NCBI GenBank assembly: GCA_000231825.2
Contig: JH720344.1
Location: 1 to 64,000 of the forward strand
Direction of reading: 5' to 3'
DNA length: 64,000 nucleotides
Source of the DNA: Tetrahymena elliotti 4EA
Lineage: Eukaryota > Ciliophora > Oligohymenophorea > Hymenostomatida > Tetrahymenidae
Part shown: positions 11,501-23,483 of the stretch, in pieces
Layout: each line of letters begins with the position of its first letter
How positions within the stretch are numbered: position 1 is the stretch's first letter
Translations under genes and position numbers: made by a program
The notes under the pieces: model-generated
Database searches by the model: none
What the model saw: the letters and a program-made list of their open reading frames with translations, nothing else
What the model was told of the DNA's origin: nothing

Positions 11501-12913
11501 AGTTTAACGATTTTTAAGCATGTGCTTAGCCTCTGAGAATATAAGAAATAATTTAAGATGTTGATCCATTTATTATAAATAGTGAAGAATTTAAAGAATA
11601 AAAAGAATAGAACAAATATGATAGCAACATTGTAGTTTTGGACAATATCAGTGTGTATTATTTCAATGATGATAATACTAAAAAGACTAACTATATCAAA
11701 TAAAAATTAACTTCTTGTGTAAGCTTTAAGGCAATTAATTATTTATGATAGTGATTTTTAAGTCTGAGAGAATATAATTAATATGAGTTCTTTAATAATA
11801 TCTGTAACATAGAAGGCTATAAAAAACCCACAAAAAAGTTTTCTATAATGTTCATTAGAATTGGTTAAAGAAGGCTGAATTATGAGCAAGGCACTATAAT
11901 AAATAAATGATAAGAAAGCAATAAGAATTGAAATAGAGTCATAAATAAAAGAAGCAAATGAGAATGAAGGCTAAGCATAATTTATCTAAGATTTTAATTA
12001 TTTTTGCTATTATTGGTACTAGTTGATGATTTATATATTATTATTTTAATTCAATTATTCGTTAAACTTAATTTACTTTTTCTTACTCATCTTTTCTTTA
12101 TTTATTTAATCTTTTTTTTGATGAGATTTATCACCAATAAAATGACTTATCTTCTCAATTTAATCCTTTAATCTTAATTTTTAAACTATTTTCATCAGCT
12201 AAACAAATACTTGCCACACTGAACCAATAGAACTTTATCTACGATATGTAGAGCACTTAGGGCTTTAATCAAGCTAAATTAATCTATTAATTTCTTATGT
12301 AGGCTACCTATTTATAGTTTATGTCTCATTATTATTGTTATTATTATTATTGCTATTCTCATTTTTTATACTTTGTTTTGCTTATACATCTACACTCTTC
12401 CTCTAAATATTTAAATCCACTTCTTTTAATATGTTCTCCCTAAATCTAGGCTCTGAAAATCTTTGGCTTTCAAACTTTTTATCTTTTATTTTATACAAAA
12501 ATTAATGTTTATAAACGTAATTGCTTATTTGCTAAAAAATTGTATGCAAATTAATATATTGTTCTACTCACAACATTGCAGCTACTCTAAGAGTAAATTA
12601 GGGATTCCGCTGCACCTCCATTACTATGTCCCTTAGATCTTCTCTAGGATTTCCCTTTTTTAAAATTTATGAAGGAATTATCAGACAGCTAATTAGAAAC
12701 TTCGTTGTTGTTTTTACTATCATGAGATGATAGGTCGAATACAATTTCTAATTTATCCTATATAATTTATTATTGTGTTTAGTCATTTGATTAAACACCA
12801 ACATCTTCTGCATCCAAATTAGATGGAGAAACATTACATTTAAACTCTTAAATAGCTAAGTATTTATCATTTTCTTGAGCATTTAGCTCTTTCTACTTAA
12901 TAAACAAGTTCAT
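8530..12913 (-). CDS. Voltage-gated-type K+ channel homologue with cyclic-nucleotide-binding domain
   Basis: Five exons: 12572-12913, 11452-12531, 10809-11034, 8952-10716, 8530-8896 (1,259 codons plus TGA at 8530-8532; all phases agree). The N-terminal 300 residues are polar, with Asn runs. Six transmembrane segments follow from about residue 315: S1 near FIYDSISILIAFLSFIYY, S4-S5 linker TCLKIVKLLAQISFLLH, S5 ending TLIYY, spliced to IIGFYC, then an extracellular SWLNSA and S6 IYFFFSQQFAFCLWIFYLFD. A C-linker (YFKEFTAMSKYFGEDN) leads to a cNMP-binding fold (CMYIILEGQVSLYL; NSLIGYSSFF; VRLLRISREAFIKML). This order is that of EAG/KCNH and plant-type channels, which form tetramers in the membrane. 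Oddities: the pore reads LQLFHQITYLPQTEYE, with no T-x-GYGD, and S4 has few charges. Intron 11035-11451 carries a TIR element. Confidence 0.8.
8897..8951 (-). other. Intron 4 of the K+ channel gene
   Basis: A 55-nt intron with GTATTT donor and AAAAAG acceptor. It is needed because the frame before it and the frame after it (VIVGPQL...) differ. Splicing in phase 2 joins HEQ to VIVG. Confidence 0.6.
11035..11451 (-). other. Intron 2 of the K+ channel gene, carrying a TIR element
   Basis: A 417-nt intron with donor GTAATT and acceptor AAATAG. Splicing in phase 0 joins S5 TLIYY to IIGFYCKDS, which matches the usual W/YYxxG end of S5 in EAG-like channels. Unspliced reading hits TGA inside the intron. 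About 70% of its length is the element at 11106-11394. Confidence 0.65.
11106..11394. mobile_element. MITE-like element with 21-bp terminal inverted repeats
   Basis: Left end TACTGTTAATTACTTTTAGAT (11106-11126); the reverse complement of the right end (11374-11394) is the same except C for T at base 7. Both ends start with TA, as expected for Tc1/mariner-type insertion into a TA target. Subterminal ATCTCATTTTGA and its near-inverse TCAAAATGA recur inside. There is no coding capacity over 289 bp, so it is non-autonomous. It lies wholly inside an intron of the channel gene. Confidence 0.7.
12532..12571 (-). other. 40-nt intron 1 of the K+ channel gene
   Basis: Donor GTGAGT and acceptor TTTTTTAG; joins CNV to KQISNYVYKH in phase 0. 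It is very short even for a ciliate. An alternative pair of sites (GTAGAA donor, AAAAG acceptor about 86 nt away) also keeps frame, so the exact junction is uncertain. Confidence 0.5.
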
Positions 12914-14530
12914 AGTTTTAATAAGTAAATACCTTTATTGACTTTAAAAAAATTGATTATTAAATTTCTATGTTATCTCTATATACTATAAGAAGTATAT
13001 ATTTATTTATTATCTATCTATCACAAATCAGTAATGAAAAATCTAATTATTTATTTTCAAAATTAATTAATACTTTCTTAGCTTAAAAGCTACCAAATGT
13101 ATACAAAACCATTCATATATTTATGTCTAAATGTATCATTAATTAATCTGAAATATTGAAAAACAATAATATTAACCACCATTGTAAACTAACTAACTAA
13201 TTTGTGAAATTTATTTAATTTCTTACTCTTTAATTAATTACCACATATATGTTTGAGATATTGGTTAATTTGGAGTTTTTTATATCGAAATAAAATATGT
13301 GTTAAATTACATTTAAATGTTCAAGTAATTCTTACAAACTAAAAAATTAGTTAAATTTATTTCTTATTAATCACACAATACATAAATGCATTAAATTTTA
13401 GTTTATTCTACAGTAAATATGTAATTGATAAGAATAAAACTTATAAAATGTTATGCAGTTAAATTTATCAAATTAAAATTTATTTTATTTAGCAAAAACT
13501 AAAAAAAATTAGAAGTAAAAAGCTATTTATATAAAAATTGTTACACTCATCAAATACATTTTTTGGATCAAGAATGAATTGCTAATGCATTACTCTGAAT
13601 AGATGATGAAAGTAAAAAATCGATAGAATCCACTCATTAAGATTGAGAAAAAAATATGTTTATAAAATTAAATAGCAATGATAAGAAAATATATTCAATA
13701 ATAAAATATTTTTTAATTTTTAAAGTTAAAATCCTTCATTTAAAAGGATAAGAAAATCAACTAATTTATTGATTATTCTTAAAAAGTAAAATTCTGTTTA
13801 TATTCCAAAGCTATAAATAAATATTAAATGATTTTACCTCTGGCTTTTAGTCAATCTTTCATTTCATTTTTTTAAATAATTGAATACATTTTAATTGTTT
13901 TTGCTATTCACAAAATTTACAAAGAAATGTATCAATTACAATAAAAGATATTCTGAATTAATGATCAAACTAAACTTGTATTCAATTCTCCGACTTTTGC
14001 TTATCAAAAAATAATTTTGTAAAAGTAGTAACAACACCTCAGTCCATTAAACTAAAAAATTAATTTGTTCTTAAAATATTTTACTTTTATTCTACAGTTC
14101 TAATTGTTTTTTAAAAATAGTTAGATTATCAAAGTTATCTGTTAGAAGAAAAAGTTATTTTCAGATTAAAGTAGTAAGTATTTATGAATAGTGATAGCCA
14201 GAGACTTAAAAAGAGAGTATGGTATTTAATTAAAATTATAAAATAAATTTAAATGAATTAGAATTTGCTTGAATTCAAGGATATTCAAAACTTAGTTAAT
14301 TTATGGTAATTATCAAAACTGCCATTTAATGAAATAATTATTTCTTATTAATTATGGAGAAACTTAGTAGGGTTGGTTATTCACATTAAATTTCATTGAA
14401 TTTTTAATTTAGTGTAAAATTTGGCAGTTTTGTTTAAGAAATATCACATAATTAATTATTTATATTTTTGTAAAGTTTTATTAATTCACAACAAAGAAAA
14501 TCTAAAAAGCATTTATAAATTACACAGGAA
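12914..14530. other. Divergent intergenic region between K+ channel and MORN5 genes
   Basis: About 1.6 kb of AT-rich sequence that must carry both 5' flanks. A weak inverted repeat, CAAAACTGCCA, occurs at about 14309 and in inverse orientation at about 14424. No coding frame is seen. Confidence 0.45.
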
Positions 14531-15550
14531 ATGTTAAATAAATAGCAAAAGCAATCAATTTGGTCTGGTAGCGTTTACGAAGGAGATATGAAGGATGGCT
14601 GGTATCATGGAAAAGGTGAATTTATGAATATAATTCTATACATGAAAGCTTTTATGAAGATTTTTAAACATTGAATTATATAGATTTATTTAATATAATT
14701 TCATATTATCTATGCAATTAGGAAAATTCAAATACCCCAATGGAGTTATTTATGAGGGAGAATTTGTCAAAGGTCAATTTCATGGAGAAGGAATTTTAAT
14801 ATGTAGATTAATTGCTTTTTAGAATTCTTAAAAATGCGTTTTTTTAAAAAAAGATCCTAATGGTGGTAAATATAAAGCTCATTGGGAACATGGTAAAATG
14901 ATCAAAGGAGATTATTACTTTTAAGATAATTTGAAATATGAATCTGAATAATGGAATTATTGTTAAGGAGAGGACAGAAGATTCTATCCTGAAATTTTAC
15001 ATGGCATTAAACCTGCAGGTGCTACTTAAATGACTAAAGAGGAAAAAGCTCCACATGATATACCTGAGGGAACATATGGTAATTAAATTATTCACTCTAA
15101 ATAAATGTTTGTATATTAACTTTTAGGATTAAAAGAAGCATTTCTTAAAATATCTAAATGTTTTTAAATTATTTTTGCATTTATCTTTGAATGTAACTGG
15201 AAGTTTATTTTAATATGAAAACTATTAAATTCATCATCAATTTTCAATATTAAATTCATCATCAATTTTCAATATAAACTTAAATAGATGTTGGTGAAGG
15301 TTATTATGAACCTATTAAATCAATTATATATGAATATGATGGTAAAATACTTAGAACTCCTAGTGAAGCAGAAGTAAATTTATTTATTTCAATAAATTGT
15401 TGTAGAATATTTATTCATTTTATTAATATAAAGGTAGAAAATATTCTTAAAAAATGCAGATACAATCCAAGAAAATCTTTAGTTATTACAGGAGAAAACG
15501 ATAAAATAATTAAAAGTGTTACAGACCCATCAAAATAAAATAAAATTTGA
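14531..15550 (+). CDS. MORN5: MORN repeat-containing protein 5 orthologue
   Basis: Five exons: 14531-14615, 14722-14802, 14854-15078, 15288-15373, 15434-15550; 197 codons plus TGA, all junctions in phase. Three MORN units open the protein: YEGDMKDGWYHGKGKFKYPNG, YEGEFVKGQFHGEGILIYPNG (each a few residues over the core) and YKAHWEHG. The rest follows animal MORN5 closely in order: KGDYYF, NYCQGEDRRFYPEI, GIKPAGA, IPEGTYDVGEGYYEP. Animal MORN5 is about 160 aa and is tied to cilia and sperm flagella; a ciliary role here fits a ciliate but is inferred. The start ATG is preceded by an A-rich leader. The third intron contains a 25-bp tandem duplication. Confidence 0.9.
15223..15272. repeat. Perfect 25-bp tandem duplication in MORN5 intron 3
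   Basis: The unit starting TATTAAATTCATCATC occurs twice back to back (15223-15247, 15248-15272) with no differences, so it is recent. It lies inside the 209-nt intron 15079-15287 and does not touch splice sites. Confidence 0.85.
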
Positions 15551-16503
15551 AAGTTAATAAATAATTTATATTCATTAGTTTAATCTATTCTTCTAATCAT
15601 ATAAATTAACTTTTCAATTCAAAAATCTACTTAAAAGTTATTCTTTTATCTTATAACTTTGTATTGAAATATTTCAATATTTTATATCAAATATATAAAT
15701 CAGCATTTTTTATAAATTTATAATGACAAAGACAGTTTTAAGATTTCTTAACCTATATCATAAATTAAGATACTAATCAAGATATAATTTTATCTTAAAA
15801 TATTAGTGAAGTAGTCTATTATTTACCATGAGTTCAACTATTTTTAAAAAATGTAAATAAAGGATATTAATTTAATAATAAAAACCTTTTTCTCATCAAT
15901 GATGATTACACAAATAAATTGAGTTTTTCGGTGTTCTTGTTTGAGTTTGAAGAAGATTTTTATTTTCCTATTATTCTTTTATGAAAAGCTGACATTACTT
16001 TGTTTGATATGTATTCAAAATATGTTGAATTTGTTATCAATACTTTTCAGATTAGTTTAAAAAAATAGAACTATCTATCTATGCTATTTAAATTAAAAAG
16101 AAATCAAATAATCCTTTTTATCTCAAAAAACAATATCAAATATTATTTTTAATATAAAAATTCTTTTTCTAATTAAGAATCATAATCAAAAAAACTATGG
16201 GTTTACCATCATAGGCTTTTGCTGCTTCAATTTAAATATTAAATAAATTGTTCAAACAATCAAAAACTATTTTTAGCATTACAACAAATATGAATTTGAA
16301 TTTCGTATGGGTGGGTTTGTGAATTATTATTGAAAAAAGAGGTATAGATTATTTGAATAGAAATTTATTACCTAATACAAATATTTAAATAAATTATTTA
16401 GAAAATCAAGCTTTTTTTGTAATTTTTAATTGGTAGAAGTAATAAATAAAATAATTCACTCAGTCTATTTAAAGATATTTTCAAACAATTCAAGATTGAA
16501 CAT
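15551..16503. other. Intergenic region before the receptor array
   Basis: AT-rich, without a coding frame I can support. It separates MORN5 from the first LVIVD/cadherin-like gene, which is on the same strand. Confidence 0.45.
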
Positions 16504-19500
16504 ATGATTTCACATTTTAAACCCATATTATTACTTCATTTAATCCTAGCTTTATCACAGCTTTCTTTTTCTGATGGTTAGAATACACACTCTTTATATA
16601 ATCCTAAACCATATTTAAGCTTTGACACAAATACTTATGGATAAAATCTTTCTAAAGTGTAATAAAGTTCAAATAATGAATATTATCTTATGTTATTTGA
16701 ATAGCAAAAGATAGTAGTTACTGAAAATGAATCAAAAAATTTTTAACTTTTAGACTCTTATGATTGCGAGGCAAAACAAATATTAGAAAAAACTCATTAT
16801 ATTTACACAACTACTTCTTAAGGATTAATCATATGGTCAATTAATTCATAAAAAAAGATAGAAATATTTGATATATGGAAAGGGCAATATATTTTAGATT
16901 TGATTATTGTAGATGATGATGAATAAAATGCAATAGGAGTCTGTTCATCTTAAATTATTCTTATTAATATGGCTTCAAAAAAGTTTATTTAAATACAAAA
17001 AGTTATTGGAAATGTTTATACATAATCTGCTGATTACTTTTTTTATGAACAGAAATTTATATTTATCATAAATGTCTAATATGACTGTGCTATCTATAAC
17101 CTAACTGATAGAAACAACGGATTTCAAATAGTTCTTAGTAATTTAGATATTGAGCAGCCGTATCATGTATTAGCAAAATAATAAGATGGAAAGCTTATAG
17201 CTTTTTATGTAACTGCATACTATGGGATATTCATATATGATCTAACAATACTTTACACTGCTACTTCATAAACAAAAGGACCTATTAATTAATATCTTAT
17301 TGGATAGATAGGTATTAATTCTGTTGTACTTAGTGCTGCAATTAAAAAAGATGGAAGCACATTATTTGTGGGTCTTAGAACTTCTGGTATTAATTGTTAT
17401 GATATTTCTTCAATTCAAAAATTAAAAAATCCTGTTTTCCTTTAAACGTTAGCTTCAAATGGAAATAGCAATTCAATTTTTCTTTCAAGTGATGAAAATT
17501 AGTCAAAAATATATTTAGCTGATGGTATTGGCTTTAAAGTATTTACTTTACTTGAACAAATTTCTAAATCAAAAAATATTTTGCTTAACACTTTTAATTA
17601 AGAAATTTAATGTTTAAGCTTTACACCATTTGAAGATGTATGGAGTTGGCATTTACAAATATCTGCTGATTAAAAGTATGTTGCAGTATCAGCAGGTCAA
17701 GATGGACTTTTTTTGTATGATTTTAGCTAAGATTACTTAGACCCAATTAAAATCTACTAAGTAAAAGTAGGAATTAATGTTTCTCATGATGGCTCATTAT
17801 TTTTGAATAAGAGAAAATTACTTATTGTTGGTCATTCTTAAGATGGATTTTCTATCGTTGACATTAGTAATCCTCAAAATGCAAAATATTTAGTCTAGTT
17901 CAAATTTCCTTTTCTCTCAGATTGTGATGGATATGATGTGGATTAAAGTACAGAAACCAAATTAATTATATCAGCTGGATAGCCAGGAATTATTATCGTA
18001 GATATTACTGATGTATATTAGATTAGAATACTATCCATCTTTCATCCTAAAGAAAAACTTCAAAGATCAGCTACAAAAATGGTCTCAGTTAATAGAGAAT
18101 TCTCACATGGATTTGGCTGCATTAGAGGAATAGGGATTTTATATTTTTCAATTAATCCAGCCAATTATGAAATGACTCTCCTTAAATTTTTCAGCTCCTT
18201 CGGGTCAGAAAATCTTTGGTATGATATATTTAACTATAATTATGTATATGTCGCTGATGGAGTAAGAGGTTTAACAATTATAGATGTTACTGATAAGAAT
18301 AATCCATACATAATTTCCAGCATATTTGCTGGTGGATGGGGAGAAAAGGTTTACTAATCTAGGGTTTACTCTAATTTAGTCACTTTATCTCATTCAGTTA
18401 TTGGTTCTGCATCAATAATTGATGTTAGCAACAAAGCTTCTCCAGTCATTCAATCTTAAATAAAAGTAAATAATGATTCAAGCTATGCTACACTTCTTCC
18501 TAACAGCTTAGATTATTTAATGATAACAAAAAACTAAGGCTATACAATATGTAACTTAAAAAGTCCTATTCAAGTCTTAATTTAAAGTACTAAACAATAA
18601 AAAACTTTTATTGATATTAATATGCTATAATAAGCAGATGCCAAAGCATTTAATGAAAATATAGGAAAGTATTATGAAAGTGTTGAATTCAATCCTTTGG
18701 AAGAATTGGTTCAAGTTAACCAACAAATCTAATTTGTTTTTACATTGCTTGTGACTAACCGAAATGCTTATATCTCTAATGCTTTTTTTCTTGTTTAAGA
18801 TAAGAGATAAATTCTACCTGATTGGATAAAATACTAACCTGAAAAATCTATTTTTACAGCTAAAATCCCTTCATCTGCTCTAACATTAAACACCTATGGT
18901 ATCAATATAATCCTTGTTGAAGTCACTTCATAAATATAAGTATCTGATTTTCTTAATTAATAGCTTAATCTCGCAGATAATGAATCAGCCCAAATATTCA
19001 ATACTTTGGTAAATCTTTTTTTTAAATAAATCAAATTCTTTTTTTTCTTCTAAAATATACTATTTTACCCATAATAATTGGCCTTATCAAAGAATCTTAA
19101 AAAATATTTTTGGATTTTGAATAGATTTCAATATTGATAATTAAAAATAATAAAATTTACTCCTCTTACCTCCCCCTCCCCCTCTTTCCAATTTTATATT
19201 TCTTCTTCAAAATTAACAAACAATTTAAATTTATAAAATTAATTAAAGTATCAATAAAAAATTTTATTTGTTTCTATGTCTTTTTATTCTAAAACAGAAG
19301 GTTTGAATATAATTTTTTATTTTTTGGAAATAAAACTCTATGAAGAATAATATAATTTTTCGAAAATTTATCATTAAATATTTTTCTTGAATAATTTAAA
19401 TTAAAAAAACAACTTTTGCATATAAATCACTTATTGTTCATACATATTAAATAAGAAAAAAAAAATTAATTTCATTTTTATATAAAATATTTAATTTATA

Positions 19501-22012
19501 CTTTTATTTAAAAAAGATTAAAGAGAATTATATTGATCAAAATGGTTATCTTTAAAGTTGGATAGGTAGTCTAGAATACCAAAATTTTTACTTAAATTGG
19601 TATAATAATAATTAATTTTTGATTGAAAATTATGAGGACTTGAGAGTATAAAAGTTTATTCTGAGAAAAATTTCATTCAGTAGATATGTAGAACCAATAT
19701 ATTTTAGAGTGAGCACTAACAATCCCTTTAATTTATAATATTTTGAGAAAAAAACACATTTCATAGATTTATTCTCTTAATATATCAAAATAGTATTCTC
19801 TTTAAAAGATAGTTCAACTGAAAAACTTTTAAACTTAGTTTTTAATGGATAATCTTATAGCCAATCTTCAATGGTATTGCTTAATGATTAATCTAATGTA
19901 CTGACATTGTTTGGTAATACAGATATTATAAATGAATCTTTTTATTCTAACAAAATACAAATAGCTGCTTTAAATTCTTTTTAAGATAACACTCAATATA
20001 TATTAAATTCAAGTGTCTTTATCTTTGTTCTTGATGATCAAGAAATTTAATATTCTAAAACATTTCAAATAAAATAGCTCTAGTTTCTTTAAGTTAGATC
20101 TTTTCCTAAAATTAAAAAGGATCTATAGTAAATTGTAGACAATTAAATATATTTCTCATCTTCTGGAGTGAGATCCGGTGATGCAATTACACTTACTATT
20201 TTTCCATAATAAATATTTGAATTTGATTAACTTACATAAAGAATTGAAATTAAATGCTATTTTATTGAGGATAGCACTCAATAAAATTGTAAAGAGTTAA
20301 ATTGGATAGAAATTGAAGAACTTATAGGATAGATTATTATAAATACTTAAAGCTTTTCATTTGAAGATGAATTGAAATTTAAAATAGAATTTTTTGATGG
20401 CTACTATAATGTTGAAGATTAATTTATAATTAAGATAAATCTCTTGCCTTATTACTTTTAATATTTGCTAATTATTTTTTTATTTATTATAATCTGCTCT
20501 CTTTTGCTTCTTCTTTTCTTGAAGCAAAGGATTCATAGCTTATTTTTTACAGAATAATTTGAATACTTCCCATTTTAGATTCTTTACAACACTTAAGTAA
20601 CTCATTTCATCAATTTCTGCTCTCCAAAAATATATAAAAAGGCCAATTTAATCTTGAAGGGATTATAAGAAATCAATAAAAATGGAGATTTAAAGTTTCC
20701 TTTGTAATACTTCTCAGAATAAAATGTTGATTATGAATTACTTCAGAAAGACCTTTCAAAATTAAAAAGCAAATATAAAAACTAATATATTTTGATATAA
20801 ATTTCTTCACCTGATTAGCCAATATCACCAATCTAAAAAATTTTAGTAAGCCTTTTATTGAAAGAATATTACAAAGTATCAGACCAAGAATCATATAAAA
20901 TATATTTAAAAATAAAGCAAATTTTATAAAAAGAATTTCCATATGTTGATTGGTATAAGGTAAATTAATTGAAAAGAAATCAATATTTTAATCATTATTT
21001 ATTTTTTATATTAAGCCTATCATTTAGAATGTTAGTTTCAACTAATCGAATAATAATTTATTATCAAATAAAACAGAACAATAGTAATAAGAAATAGTCC
21101 ATGATCTTAAATATGAAGAAGACCTCTCTAAATTCGTTGTTGATATAGAGAAGTTAATAAAAGTTATTTAATATAATACAGTTAAAAGGACTGGAAAAGT
21201 TTCAAAAGAATTTATTTATGATGATAAATATGACTTTGATTTGATATCAGAGTGCTTAAAGTTAGATATTTTAGGAGTTGATTAAAAAAATACTCCAAAT
21301 AGCAAAAGATCTGCCTTTGGATAGTATTTAATCATGGATTAACTTGACATATAAAATATTATTTTAGAAAGAAACCAATTTTATGATATGTATTTCAAGT
21401 TAAAAAAATCCTCATATAAATTAAATGAGAAAAAATTGTCAATTTTCAATATTTTCTATTAGAAAATTAAATTTCTAATTTCTGGTGATCACTTTAAAAT
21501 GATAGGATGCCACTAAGTTAGCAGTTTAGTATAAGATAAAAGGCATTGGATATAAATAAATTAAGTATCAGATAGCTAAGTAATTATTCAGATTGATTCT
21601 AAAATAATCGCATAAGAAGGAGAATACAGACTTAAATTCATTAATAGCTAAGGTTATATTTGTTGTTAATAGAGTTTTTATTATACCAATTGCATAGACA
21701 AAAAATAAAAGCAATCAAATAAAAAGGCGACTGAATAATAATTCTAAAATAAAACCATCTTCAGTCACCTTTAGCCTAAAACTCCCTCAAAAGCACAAAA
21801 AATGAAGTACTAATATGATATTTAGACAGAATAAAATAAACCATCATAATTCAAAGAACCTAAACAAGTAAATATTTTTATTTAATTTTAATTAAAATTT
21901 CAACTTCTTGAAAAAACAGTGATTTATTTACTTAAAGATTTTTTATTCAATATTAACTAAAAAGGTTGAGTAAACAGATGAAGATGAGGATATTGTCTCT
22001 CAGTTTAATTGA
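16504..22012 (+). CDS. LVIVD-propeller/cadherin-like transmembrane protein, copy 1
   Basis: Exons 16504-19008, 19517-20959, 21016-21867, 21965-22012; 1,615 codons plus TGA. Residues 1-25 form a signal peptide (KPILLLHLILALSQLSFS). Up to about 800, LVIVD-type beta-propeller repeats recur, the clearest being VYVADGVRGLTIIDVTD near 18244. From about 850 to 1140 the sequence looks like dystroglycan-type cadherin (CADG) beta-sandwiches. One transmembrane helix lies at about 1147-1170 (LLIIFLFIIICSLLLLLFL), then a cytoplasmic region of about 445 residues with the junction motif DWYK at the exon 2/3 border. Likely a surface receptor or adhesion protein; ligand unknown. It lacks the intron that copies 2-4 have within the cadherin-like part. 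The last exon encodes only 15 acidic residues. Confidence 0.75.
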
Positions 22013-23483
22013 AATCATTTTATATGACGAATTGAATAATAAAGGAAATTATTTTATTTGATTTGAAAAAATACAAGAAATATTTTTTATTTTTAAATTA
22101 TTTCTAAAATTTTTTTTATTTTCATAAATTATTCTTAAGTTTAAAAGAATAACTTTATGTAGAAGAAATTTTCATTTCAATTTGATTTGAATAAAAAGTA
22201 GTTTAAATATTTTTCAATAATCAATATTAGTATTATTTACAATATGTATGTTAAAAATGTATTTATTCAAAAATTATTTAATTACAAAGAAATTACACTA
22301 TATTTATTTATTGCTTTGATGATACGTATATTGTATAAATTAGCTTTTTAAATCCAACAAAAATTTAACTTTTTCTCAAAATAGGAATTTTTTTTACTTG
22401 GACTCCTACTAAAAAAAATAAAAAATATGCATTTTGCTTTTATTTCCAATTTATAATTTGATGATAATTGATTGAGAAAGAAATAGTCATTTTAGCTTTT
22501 TTGAAAAATAGTATGATTGAATGAATAATAGATTCTAAATAAAAAAAATTATCAGTTATTCTTATAAATTCATCCAAAATATCTTTTAAAAATAAAAAAT
22601 TAATTGAGGTTAAAAAAAGCTATTTTGAATAAATTAAAATGGTTTTTAGATTTTATTACTCTTAGATGAAATATTTATTGAAAAATAATGAAAAATATCT
22701 TTGACGTTTATTTCTTTAAATATTCATTAAACAATCCTTATTTATGTTTTTTAATATCTAGCATTCATCAGTAAATAATTTGTCCTCATTTACTGTTTGT
22801 TTATTTGGAGAATAATTCAGTTCATGTTGAAATATTATTTAAAAAGAAAGAATAAATTATTGATAAATAAAAGTAATATTTTTGTATTAGAGGAGTGTTA
22901 ACAAAATTTAGAACTTATCAATTACTAACATTTTTTATATTTTTAGATATATTGTTGAATTAAAAAATGTTAGTAAAATTGTTTGCTTGTATTAGATTTA
23001 TTAATTTTTACTAATATTCTCATTTTAGAGCACACATTTTAAAGTCATAAATAATAATTATATTTAATTAAACTTTTTTATTTTATTATATGAAATTAGC
23101 TTGTTGACTATTATTTGTCTATCCTTTGATCTAAAATGATCTTTTTGACATTAATGAATAAATGATTTACTGATGACATAAATTTATAAAAAAGTATTTA
23201 CAGAACTTTTATACTTGGAAATTGAAGCGATAGTAAATATAAACAAAATTCATTAGTAAATCATAATATTCTATATGAACATTATGATTGGTTTTTAGTA
23301 ATACTTGAAATAATTATACATGAAAATTCAAAGAGGTTGATTTTACTTCAATCTTGAAATTTTTAGGTTAAAAGGTGATTAAATAATAAGATTAAATTAA
23401 AGATAAAAAATTTGAATTACTACTTCTCAATAAATATTTTATTGTTTAGTACTACTCCTAATATTTAATTTTTTGAAAGGAAT
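22013..23483. other. Intergenic spacer between receptor copies 1 and 2
   Basis: About 1.5 kb, AT-rich. A sequence at 23330-23344 resembles the Tetrahymena chromosome breakage sequence but has mismatches. No gene seen. Confidence 0.45.

Noticed and set aside
11520..11990. Coding-like frames on the + strand in this interval
   Set aside because: They are the antisense of K+ channel exon 2, which reads as transmembrane segments S1-S5 in one frame on the minus strand.
23330..23344. AAAGAGGTTGATTTT resembles the 15-bp Tetrahymena chromosome breakage sequence
   Set aside because: It differs from the known element (AAAGAGGTTGGTTTA) at two positions, one in the core, and there is no telomere or fragmentation evidence nearby.
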